10,118 bases of DNA from NCBI GenBank assembly GCA_004195315.1, contig SDWL01000041.1, forward strand, positions 1-10,118. The letters are read 5' to 3'. The notes under the pieces are model-generated. The model was not told where the DNA came from. It saw nothing but the letters and a program-made list of their open reading frames with translations, and did not search any database. Made by a program: the position numbers and the translations under genes. Every line of letters begins with the position of its first letter. The stretch's first letter is position 1. Positions 1 to 6,439 of the stretch are shown here, piece by piece. The DNA is from Lutibacter sp. (lineage in GTDB: Bacteria; Bacteroidota; Bacteroidia; Flavobacteriales; Flavobacteriaceae).

Positions 1-19
1 AGATGTGTATAAGAGACAG
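1..19 (+). other. Tn5/Nextera mosaic-end adapter remnant (artefact)
   Basis: The first 19 bases are exactly agatgtgtataagagacag, the Tn5 transposase mosaic end used in Nextera libraries. In the frame of the following gene they read M-C-I-R-D-R, a recurring artefactual N-terminus in metagenome proteins. This is therefore library sequence left at a contig edge and not genomic DNA. The true genomic sequence starts at about base 20. Confidence 0.96.
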
Positions 20-1196
20 GAAATACGGAAGTCCACTTTATGTATATGATGCTGAAAAAATCAGTTCACAATACAATAGACTTATAGAAGCATTTTCAGC
101 AGTTAAAAACCTGAAATTAAATTACGCGGTTAAAGCAAATCCAAATATTAGTATTTTAAAATTATTAAAAAAACTAAATTCAGGAATTGACACAGTCTCT
201 TTTCAAGAAGTAAAACTTGGATTAGAAGCTGGTTTTGCACCTGAAAATATAATATTTACACCTAATGGAGTATCACTTCAAGAAATCGAGTTAGCTGCTA
301 ATTTGGGAGTTCAAATTAATATTGATAATCTTTCAATTTTAGAACAATTTGGTCATCATTACCCTAATATCCCTGTTTGTGTGCGTATAAATCCACATAT
401 AATGGCTGGTGGAAATTACAAAATTTCTGTGGGACATATAGATTCAAAATTTGGCATTTCTGTTCATCAAGTACCTCATATAAAGCGTGTTGTGAAAAAT
501 ACAGGGATGCACATTAATGGAATTCATATGCATACAGGTTCTGATATTTTAGATATTGATACTTTTTTAAGAGCTACAGAAATACTTTTTAATACCGCAA
601 ATGAATTTGAAAACTTAGATTTTATAGATTTAGGAAGTGGATTTAAAGTACCTTATAAAGATGGCGATATTTCAACCAATATTGAAGAGTTAGGCGAAAA
701 ATTATCAAAAAAATTCAATTTATTTTGCAAAGATTATGGTAAAAAATTAACCCTAATGTTTGAACCTGGAAAATTTCTAGTTAGTGAATCTGGTTCTTTT
801 TTAGCAAGTGTAAATGTTGTAAAACAAACTACATCAACTGTTTTTGCAAGTGTTGACTCTGGTTTTAATCATTTGATTCGTCCTATGATGTACGATTCAT
901 ATCATCATATTCACAATATATCAAATCCTAATGGTAGAGAACGGTACTATTCAGTTGTTGGTTATATCTGTGAAACTGATACTTTTGGTTCAAACCGAAG
1001 AATTGGAGAAATAAGAGAAGGAGATGTTTTGTGTTTTAATAACGCTGGAGCTTATTGTTTTTCAATGGCTTCAAATTATAATTCACGCTATAAACCAGCA
1101 GAAGTGCTACTTTATAATGGAAAAGATTTTTTAATTAGAAAACAAGAAACATTTGAGGATTTACTAAAAAATCAAGTTATTGTAGATTTAGATTAA
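20..1196 (+). CDS. lysA: Diaminopimelate decarboxylase LysA, 5'-truncated
   Basis: LysA is the PLP-dependent enzyme that decarboxylates meso-diaminopimelate to L-lysine in the cytoplasm, the last step of the DAP pathway. About 391 genuine residues are present, starting in the KYGSPLYVYDAEK block typical of the LysA N-terminus. Visible hallmarks are the PLP-lysine block YAVKANPN (Lys codon 132-134), the barrel motifs GIHMHTGS and DLGSGFK, FEPGKFLV, the catalytic Cys-Glu block GYICETDTFG, and the C-terminal GAYCFSMASNYN. This is the fold III alanine-racemase-like barrel followed by the C-terminal beta domain. The apparent ATG at base 3 belongs to the adapter, so the native start and probably only some 10-15 residues are missing; this estimate comes from the usual family length. 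EPGK has Lys where many homologues have Arg. The gene is followed by a likely terminator and is probably not cotranscribed with thrABC. The family call is very secure. Confidence 0.96.
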
Positions 1197-1225
1197 AAAT
1201 ATCATATTAAAGAGATATTTTTAGT

Positions 1226-1250
1226 AACCTGAATTTGTTTCAGAATGATG
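1226..1250. repeat. Short palindromic intergenic repeat-like sequence
   Basis: The stretch after lysA contains cctgaatttgtttcagaatg. It forms a hairpin with stem ctgaa (1229-1233) / ttcag (1239-1243) and loop tttgt. It resembles the short dispersed palindromes that I recall being common between genes in Flavobacteriia. It also shares the pattern acctg..tt.g followed closely by agaatga with the inverted repeat between thrB and thrC (4999-5028). That it is a dispersed repeat is inference; copy number cannot be judged from this window. Confidence 0.45.
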
Positions 1251-1277
1251 TATTTCATTAATTTTTTAACTTTTTTT
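1229..1277 (+). terminator. Likely rho-independent terminator of lysA
   Basis: Two hairpins lie side by side, 33 bases after the lysA stop: ctgaa/ttcag (1229-1243) and aatga/tcatt (1244-1248 / 1255-1259). They are followed directly by T runs at 1262-1267 and 1271-1277. Hairpin plus T tract downstream of a stop codon fits an intrinsic terminator. The stems are short (5 bp each), so strength is uncertain. It would separate lysA from the threonine operon. Confidence 0.5.
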
Positions 1278-1366
1278 ATTATTCGTAAAAAACACATTAA
1301 AATTGAGTTAATAATGTATTGATATCAGCTTATTACTAAAAATACCGTTAAAATTTAAATAAAAGC

Positions 1367-1396
1367 TTTGTGGGTTTATAAATTTAATTACTTTTG
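1367..1396 (+). promoter_or_regulatory. Bacteroidetes-type promoter of the thr operon
   Basis: TTTG at 1367-1370 and TACTTTTG at 1389-1396 match the Bacteroidetes primary sigma consensus (-33 TTTG or TTG, -7 TAnnTTTG), with an 18-base spacer inside the usual range. If the -7 box sits at its usual distance, transcription starts near 1400-1403, essentially on the ATG of the leader ORF at 1401. It lies 205 bases upstream of thrA with no other gene between except the leader ORF. Confidence 0.72.
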
Positions 1397-1400
1397 CTTT

Positions 1401-1496
1401 ATGCAAATAACAAAATCATATCATTTGATTGAAAACGCAAACACTTTGCGCAGCTTTGTTATTGGTACCACTACAACAAGTACGATTACCCTTTAG
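1401..1496 (+). CDS. Threonine operon leader peptide (ThrL-like), 31 aa
   Basis: This ATG-to-TAG reading frame of 31 codons sits in the 405-base gap between lysA and thrA. It begins MQITKSYHLIE and ends GTTTTSTITL. Six of its last nine codons encode threonine, with isoleucine, the product made from threonine, also present. The Thr codons at 1467-1490 use ACC, ACT, ACA and ACG, so all four synonyms occur. E. coli ThrL is a similarly short Thr/Ile-rich peptide whose translation senses charged tRNA and controls thrABC by attenuation. The gene lies directly behind a consensus promoter and 105 bases before thrA, as expected of such a leader. No Shine-Dalgarno site is possible if transcription starts at about 1400, so translation is probably leaderless. 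The function is inferred from composition and position. I cannot name a described Bacteroidetes homologue with certainty, so no symbol is given. Confidence 0.8.
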   Translation: MQITKSYHLIENANTLRSFVIGTTTTSTITL

Positions 1497-1561
1497 GGTT
1501 TCTTTCTACACATATTATCCGTATATATATTCGTTTTCATAAAAAATGAAACAAGGAATAT
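1436..1561 (+). promoter_or_regulatory. Candidate thr attenuator / RNA switch region
   Basis: Three pairings can be drawn. An early hairpin inside the leader ORF, cgcaaa/tttgcg (1436-1441 / 1445-1450, loop cac), could act as a pause signal. A downstream hairpin joins atattc (1527-1532) with gaatat (1556-1561) and tttcat (1535-1540) with atgaaa (1546-1551), with small bulges between. A competing long-range pairing joins cctt (1490-1493) and gtttc (1498-1502) to gaaac (1548-1552) and aagg (1553-1556). The last two share bases 1548-1556 and exclude each other. A ribosome at the stop codon (1494-1496) would block the long-range form, whereas one stalled on the Thr codons could leave it free. The downstream hairpin has no clear T tract after it, so whether it terminates transcription is open. 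Confidence 0.42.
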
Positions 1562-1601
1562 TAGTTAACAAAAAATAAAATAGCATATAAAATTAATACA
1601 A

Positions 1602-4046
1602 ATGAAAGTATTGAAATTTGGAGGATCATCAGTTTCATCCTCAGAAAACATAAATAAAGTAATAAATATAGTTAAAGAAAGCTCTTATAATCACAAAATA
1701 GTTGTTGTAGTTTCTGCTTTAGGTGGTATTACAGATTTATTATTAGAAGCTGGAAATTTGGCTTGTAATAGTGATGAAAATTACAAGAAAAGTTTAAAAA
1801 TAATTGAAGGCCGTCATTTAAAAGTTGTTAGAGAATTAATACCTGTTAACAATCAAAGTAGTGTTTTGGGTACTATTAAAAATATGTTGAATAAATTAGA
1901 AAGTACATTGGAAGGTGTTTTTTTAATTAATGAACTATCCAATAAAACGTCCGATAAAATTGTAAGTTACGGTGAATTATTATCGTCATATATTATATCG
2001 GAAGCAATGAAAAACAGTCAATTAGATACTGTTTTAAAAAATTCACAAGAATTAATAATAACCAATGAAAACTTTTCTAATGCTTCAGTAAAGTTTGATA
2101 AAACAAATGTCGCAATTGAAACTTTTTTTAAGCAAAATAATCATAAAATAGTTATTTTACCTGGTTTTGTAGCTTTAACTGAAAAAGGTGAAGTTTCAAC
2201 TTTAGGTCGTGGAGGATCTGATTATACCGCCTCCATTATATCCGCAGCCACAAATGCTTCAATTTTAGAAATTTGGACAGACGTTAGTGGAATGTACACC
2301 GCAAATCCTAAAATAGTGAAACAAGCGTTTCCAATAAAAGATATTTCATATCAAGAAGCAATGGAATTATCTCATTTTGGAGCAAAAGTATTGTATCCAC
2401 CAACAATTCAACCAGTATTAGAAAAGGAAATTCCTATTGTCATAAAAAACACCTTTGATGCAAAAGCATCAGGAACTTTAATTGCCAAAGTATCTTCAAA
2501 TGCAAATCCAATTAAAGGAATCAGCCATATTGAAAACATGACACTAATTACATTGGAAGGAAGTGGAATGATTGGTATTCCAGGGTTTTCTAAACGTTTA
2601 TTTGGCGCTTTATCACAAGAAAAAATTAATGTATCATTAATTACACAAGCATCTTCTGAACATTCAATATGTATTGCTATTAATAATTCAGATGCTAAAA
2701 CAGCTAAAACAGCAATTGATTTAGAATTTAGTTATGAAATAGAACAACATAAAGTACATCCTTTAATAGTTGAAGAAAATAACGCAATTATTGCACTTGT
2801 TGGTGATCACATGAAAAGCCATCAAGGTATAAGCGGTAAAATGTTCAGCACTTTAGGAAAGAATAATGTAAATATTAGAGCAATTGCACAAGGGGCATCT
2901 GAAAAAAATATTTCGGCTGTTATAGCTCATAAAGACATAAAAAAAGCATTAAATTCTTTACATTCAGAATTTTTTGAAGGTCAAACTAAACAATTAAATT
3001 TATTTGTTGTTGGTGTAGGAAATGTTGGTGGAAAACTATTGCAACAAATTAAAAATCAGCAACAATATTTATTAGATAATTTAAAAATTCAAGTACGAGT
3101 TATTGCAATTACAAACTCTAAAAAAATGTTATTTAATGAAGAAGGAATTAATTTAGAAAACTGGAAATCCCCATTAGAAAATGCAGAAAACTTAAATATG
3201 GGCATATTTCATAAAAAAGTAACATCGTTAAATTTTAGAAATAGCATTTTTGTAGACAATACAGCCAATGCTAGTATTTCTGATTTATATGCTTCTTATT
3301 TAAAGGAAAGTGTCGCGGTTGTTACTTGCAATAAAATAGCATGTTCTTCTAGCTATTCAAACTATTTAAGCCTTAAAAAATTAGCCAGAGAATACAATGC
3401 TCCATTTTTATTTGAAACTAATGTAGGTGCAGGTTTACCAATAATTGACACTCTGAAAAATTTGATTGCTTCAGGAGATAAAGTAACTAAAATTCAAGCA
3501 GTTCTATCGGGTAGTTTAAACTTTATATTTAATAATTTTAATAAACAATCTTCATTTTATGAAGTTGTTAAGCAAGCAGGAATTGAAGGCTTTACTGAGC
3601 CAGATCCAAGAATTGATTTGAGTGGTGTTGATGTGATGCGAAAAATTTTAATTTTAGCACGTGAAAGTGGAACAAAACTAGAATTAAGTGATATTGAAAA
3701 TGATTCATTTTTACCTAAATCTAGTTTAGAAGCTGATTCTGTTTCTGACTTTTTGGAAACACTAAAAGCAGAAGCAGTTCATTTTAATAAAATTCAAGAA
3801 AAAGCAGCAACTAATAATTGTAGATTAAAATATGTTGCTGAATTTGACAATGGAAAGGCAAAAGTTGGTTTAAAAGAAATTCCATCAGATCATTCTTTTT
3901 ACAATTTAGATGGAAGTGATAATATTGTACTTTTCTTTACTGAAAGATATAGCAAACAACCTTTAATTATTAAAGGTGCTGGTGCTGGAGCTGATGTTAC
4001 AGCATCTGGCTTATTTGCAGATATTATAAGAATTGGTAATAATTAA
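1602..4046 (+). CDS. thrA: Bifunctional aspartokinase / homoserine dehydrogenase ThrA
   Basis: This 814-residue cytoplasmic enzyme (E. coli ThrA has 820) catalyses the first and third steps from aspartate to threonine: ATP phosphorylation of aspartate and NAD(P)H reduction of aspartate semialdehyde to homoserine. Domain order is kinase (1-290), two ACT domains (about 310-450) and homoserine dehydrogenase (465-814). Kinase motifs are KFGGSS (5-10), SALGGITD (38-45), GELLSS (124-129), GRGGSDYTA (202-210) and WTDVSGMYTANP (225-236). The dehydrogenase shows the nucleotide loop GVGNVGG (471-477), Lys578 in TCNK, ETNVGAGLP (605-613), and Glu666, Asp677 and Lys681 in the TEPDPR...DVMRK block, spaced as in yeast HSD. 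Gln349 and Gln430 in the ACT domains fit the threonine-binding glutamines of the plant fused enzyme. The start is chosen at MKVLKFGG behind an A-rich stretch. First structural gene of the operon; thrB begins 4 bases after its stop. Confidence 0.97.
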   Translation: MKVLKFGGSSVSSSENINKVINIVKESSYNHKIVVVVSALGGITDLLLEAGNLACNSDENYKKSLKIIEGRHLKVVRELIPVNNQSSVLGTIKNMLNKLESTLEGVFLINELSNKTSDKIVSYGELLSSYIISEAMKNSQLDTVLKNSQELIITNENFSNASVKFDKTNVAIETFFKQNNHKIVILPGFVALTEKGEVSTLGRGGSDYTASIISAATNASILEIWTDVSGMYTANPKIVKQAFPIKDISYQEAMELSHFGAKVLYPPTIQPVLEKEIPIVIKNTFDAKASGTLIAKVSSNANPIKGISHIENMTLITLEGSGMIGIPGFSKRLFGALSQEKINVSLITQASSEHSICIAINNSDAKTAKTAIDLEFSYEIEQHKVHPLIVEENNAIIALVGDHMKSHQGISGKMFSTLGKNNVNIRAIAQGASEKNISAVIAHKDIKKALNSLHSEFFEGQTKQLNLFVVGVGNVGGKLLQQIKNQQQYLLDNLKIQVRVIAITNSKKMLFNEEGINLENWKSPLENAENLNMGIFHKKVTSLNFRNSIFVDNTANASISDLYASYLKESVAVVTCNKIACSSSYSNYLSLKKLAREYNAPFLFETNVGAGLPIIDTLKNLIASGDKVTKIQAVLSGSLNFIFNNFNKQSSFYEVVKQAGIEGFTEPDPRIDLSGVDVMRKILILARESGTKLELSDIENDSFLPKSSLEADSVSDFLETLKAEAVHFNKIQEKAATNNCRLKYVAEFDNGKAKVGLKEIPSDHSFYNLDGSDNIVLFFTERYSKQPLIIKGAGAGADVTASGLFADIIRIGNN

Positions 4047-4050
4047 AAAT

Positions 4051-4971
4051 ATGAACGAAATTAAAATATTTAGTCCAGCAACTATTGCTAATGTTTCTTG
4101 TGGTTTTGATGTATTAGGGTTAGCACTTGATACTGTTGGAGATGAAATGATTATTAGAAAAGTAAAGCAAAAAGGTGTTCGAATTACCAAAATAATTGGT
4201 CAAGATTTACCTTTAGAAACTCATAAAAATGTGGCAGGTGTTGCTGCTTTAGCATTTTTAGCTAAAACAGACAGTGAATTTGGTTTTGAAATTGAAATAG
4301 ATAAACAAATAAAACCTGGTAGCGGAATTGGTAGTAGTGCAGCAAGTTCGGCTGGAGCGGTTTGGGCAATAAATGAATTGCTAGAAAAACCTTTTAAAAC
4401 TATTGATTTAGTACGTTTTGCAATGGAAGGTGAGCGTTTAGCAACAGGAGTTGCTCACGCAGATAATGTTGCTCCTGCCCTTTTTGGTGGTTTTACATTA
4501 GTTAGAAGTTATGAACCACTTGATATTGTTAGTATCCATACACCAAGAGAATTATTTGCAACGGTAATACATCCACATATTGAAATAAAAACGTCTGATG
4601 CCCGAAATATATTAAAAACTAAAGTTCCTTTAAAAGATGCTATTAAGCAATGGGGAAATGTTGGTGGATTAATAAGTGGCTTATATACTGAAGATTATGA
4701 TTTAATTGGAAGATCGTTAGAAGATTATATTATTGAACCAATACGTTCTATTTTAATACCAGCTTTTGATGCTGTAAAAAAACAATCTTTAAAAGCTGGA
4801 GCTTTAGGATGTGGAATTTCAGGCTCAGGACCTTCCATATTTGCATTATGCAAAGGTGAAGAATCCGCTTTAAATGTTGCAGAAGCAATGAAGTTAGTTT
4901 ATAATAAAGTTGGTGTTGATTATGATATACACGTATCTAAAGTGAATAAAAAAGGAATTAAAATTTTATAA
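4051..4971 (+). CDS. thrB: Homoserine kinase ThrB
   Basis: ThrB is the GHMP-superfamily kinase that phosphorylates homoserine to O-phosphohomoserine. The 306-residue protein has the N-terminal block SPATIANVSCGFDVLGLALD, the phosphate-binding glycine-serine loop PGSGIGSSAASSAG at about 89-102, HADNVAPALFGGF at about 136-148, and the C-terminal GHMP motif GCGISGSGPS at about 253-262. Length is normal for the family. The frame also has an ATG at 4033, but that would overlap thrA by 14 bases and add six unconserved residues. The ATG at 4051 lies 4 bases after the thrA stop, is preceded by an A-rich stretch (aattaaaaat) and gives the usual MNEIKIFSPATIAN start. Translational coupling with thrA is likely. 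Confidence 0.96.
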   Translation: MNEIKIFSPATIANVSCGFDVLGLALDTVGDEMIIRKVKQKGVRITKIIGQDLPLETHKNVAGVAALAFLAKTDSEFGFEIEIDKQIKPGSGIGSSAASSAGAVWAINELLEKPFKTIDLVRFAMEGERLATGVAHADNVAPALFGGFTLVRSYEPLDIVSIHTPRELFATVIHPHIEIKTSDARNILKTKVPLKDAIKQWGNVGGLISGLYTEDYDLIGRSLEDYIIEPIRSILIPAFDAVKKQSLKAGALGCGISGSGPSIFALCKGEESALNVAEAMKLVYNKVGVDYDIHVSKVNKKGIKIL

Positions 4972-4998
4972 AATTCTGTATTAGAAATAATAATAAAG

Positions 4999-5028
4999 TT
5001 GTCATACCTGCCTTAGCAAGAATGACAA
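4999..5028. repeat. Inverted repeat between thrB and thrC
   Basis: The arms ttgtcat (4999-5005) and atgacaa (5022-5028) flank acctgccttagcaaga, giving a 7-bp stem with a 16-base loop in the 74-base thrB-thrC spacer. It resembles the short palindromes of the gtcattcctgc...aatgac type that I recall from Flavobacteriia intergenic DNA. It has no downstream T tract, so it is unlikely to end transcription inside the operon. The right arm supplies a misleading in-frame ATG (5022) ahead of the thrC start. Confidence 0.55.
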
Positions 5029-5045
5029 TTAAAAAGAATAAAAAT

Positions 5046-6341
5046 ATGCAGTATTACAGTTTAAACAAAATAGCACCAAATGTATCATTCAAAGATGCAG
5101 TAATAAAAGGATTAGCCCCAGATAAAGGTTTGTATTTTCCAGAGATAATTAGCCCTCTAGCAAAAGGTTTTTATAATAATATAAATTATTTTTCAAATGA
5201 AGAAATAGCCTTTGAAGTAATTAAACAATTTGTTGGTAATGAAATTTCAGAAACTGCTTTAAAAGAAATTATTAAAGAAACATTAAATTTTGATTTTCCC
5301 GTTGTAGAAATTGAAGAAAATATTTCAACATTAGAGTTATTCCACGGCCCTACAATGGCTTTTAAAGATGTTGGAGCGCGCTTTATGGCACGTTGTTTAA
5401 GCTACTTTAATAAGCAAGAAAAAACAGCTAAAGTTACTGTTTTAGTTGCAACTTCAGGAGATACTGGAGGTGCTGTAGCAAGCGGATTTTTAGGAGTTAA
5501 AGGAGTTGATGTAGTAATTTTATATCCAAGTGGAAAAGTTAGCAATGTTCAGGAAAAACAATTAACTACACTTGGAAAAAATATTACTGCATTAGAAGTT
5601 AATGGTACTTTTGATGATTGCCAAGCAATGGTAAAAAAAGCTTTTTTAGATGAAGATTTAATTTTAAACAAAAATTTAACTTCGGCAAACTCTATAAATG
5701 TTGCACGTTGGTTGCCACAAATGTTTTATTTCTTTTTTGCTTATAAACAATTAAAAAATAAAGAAAAAGATCTTGTGTTTTCTATTCCAAGTGGAAATTT
5801 TGGAAATATTTGTGCTGGTATGATGGCGCAACAATTAGGACTGCCAGTAAAACAATTTATTGCTTCAACAAATGCAAATGATATTGTTCCTAAGTATTTG
5901 GAAACTGACGTTTATACTCCAAAGCCATCTATTCAAACAATTTCAAACGCTATGGATGTTGGTGATCCAAGTAATTTTGTACGGATTATTGAAATTTACA
6001 AGAACAGTATTTCTGAATTAAAAAAACACCTTTCCTCCTATTCATTTACAGATGATGAAACACGTGAGGCGATGAAATTTATGAAAGATAATTCTAATTA
6101 TATTGCTGATCCACATGGAGCTGTTGGTTATTTAGGATTAAAAAAATATTTAGCTATAAATAATGTTCAAGGTATATTTTTAGAAACTGCACATCCTGTG
6201 AAATTTTTAGATGTTGTTGAACCTGTGATAAATGAAACTATTAAGTTGCCAACACAAATTAAGGAAGTAATTGATAAAGAAAAAGTTTCTAAATATATTT
6301 CAACTTATAATGAATTGAAACAGTTTTTGTTAAATTCATAG
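5046..6341 (+). CDS. thrC: Threonine synthase ThrC
   Basis: ThrC is the PLP-dependent fold type II enzyme that converts O-phosphohomoserine to threonine and phosphate, the last step of the pathway. The 431-residue protein begins MQYYSLNKIAPNVSFKDAV and continues through KGLAPDKGLYFPE, as usual for threonine synthases. The PLP lysine is Lys107 in FHGPTMAFKDVGARF. ATSGDTGG (about 135-142), TSANSINVARWLPQ (about 212-225) and the phosphate-binding SGNFGN (about 249-254) are all present. The start at 5046 is preferred. The upstream in-frame ATG at 5022 lies in the arm of an inverted repeat and would add eight low-complexity residues (MTIKKNKN), whereas 5046 follows an A-rich stretch (aaaaagaataaaaat). 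Last gene of the thr operon. Confidence 0.97.
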   Translation: MQYYSLNKIAPNVSFKDAVIKGLAPDKGLYFPEIISPLAKGFYNNINYFSNEEIAFEVIKQFVGNEISETALKEIIKETLNFDFPVVEIEENISTLELFHGPTMAFKDVGARFMARCLSYFNKQEKTAKVTVLVATSGDTGGAVASGFLGVKGVDVVILYPSGKVSNVQEKQLTTLGKNITALEVNGTFDDCQAMVKKAFLDEDLILNKNLTSANSINVARWLPQMFYFFFAYKQLKNKEKDLVFSIPSGNFGNICAGMMAQQLGLPVKQFIASTNANDIVPKYLETDVYTPKPSIQTISNAMDVGDPSNFVRIIEIYKNSISELKKHLSSYSFTDDETREAMKFMKDNSNYIADPHGAVGYLGLKKYLAINNVQGIFLETAHPVKFLDVVEPVINETIKLPTQIKEVIDKEKVSKYISTYNELKQFLLNS

Positions 6342-6354
6342 GGAATATAAAAAA

Positions 6355-6432
6355 GCAGCCGCAAATAATAACTTGAGAAAATTGTCGTCCCCACAACGGT
6401 AGTATAATCAAATTTTATTATTTATCGGCTGC
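6355..6432 (-). terminator. Large interrupted stem-loop, likely terminator of the ompA transcript
   Basis: Arms gcagccg (6355-6361) and cggctgc (6426-6432) are perfect complements. After a small 1x2 internal loop, aaataataa (6363-6371) pairs with ttattattt (6415-6423), giving 16 bp around a 43-base apical region (6372-6414). On the minus strand the stem begins 7 bases after the stop codon of the OmpA-like gene and is followed by TTTTTT (complement of 6349-6354), as in an intrinsic terminator. On the plus strand it is followed by caaaag, so for thrC it would lack a T tract. The long apical segment is unusual for a simple terminator. Confidence 0.6.
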
Positions 6433-6439
6433 CAAAAGT

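Noticed and set aside
3..19. ATG at base 3 as the native start of lysA.
   Set aside because: It lies inside the Tn5 mosaic-end adapter; the encoded MCIRDR is artefactual.
1195..1222. AT-only hairpin (aaaaatatc / gatattttt) overlapping the lysA stop as the lysA terminator.
   Set aside because: The 9-bp stem contains a single G-C pair and its T run is used up in the stem. The hairpins at 1229-1259 followed by long T runs are better candidates.
1488..1507. Hairpin accc-ttta-gggt followed by ttctttct as the attenuator terminator.
   Set aside because: The stem is only 4 bp and overlaps the leader stop codon, where a ribosome would melt it. It cannot be excluded as a minor element.
1197..1601. 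A lysine riboswitch or other known metabolite riboswitch upstream of thrA.
   Set aside because: The region is too AT-rich and short of conserved helices, and I see no L-box or similar core; the Thr-rich ORF explains it better.
4033..4050. Upstream ATG as the start of thrB, overlapping thrA.
   Set aside because: It adds six unconserved residues. The ATG at 4051 gives the usual N-terminus, follows an A-rich stretch and leaves a normal 4-base gap.
5022..5045. Upstream ATG as the start of thrC.
   Set aside because: It is part of the inverted-repeat arm and encodes lysine-rich filler; the conserved threonine synthase start is at 5046.
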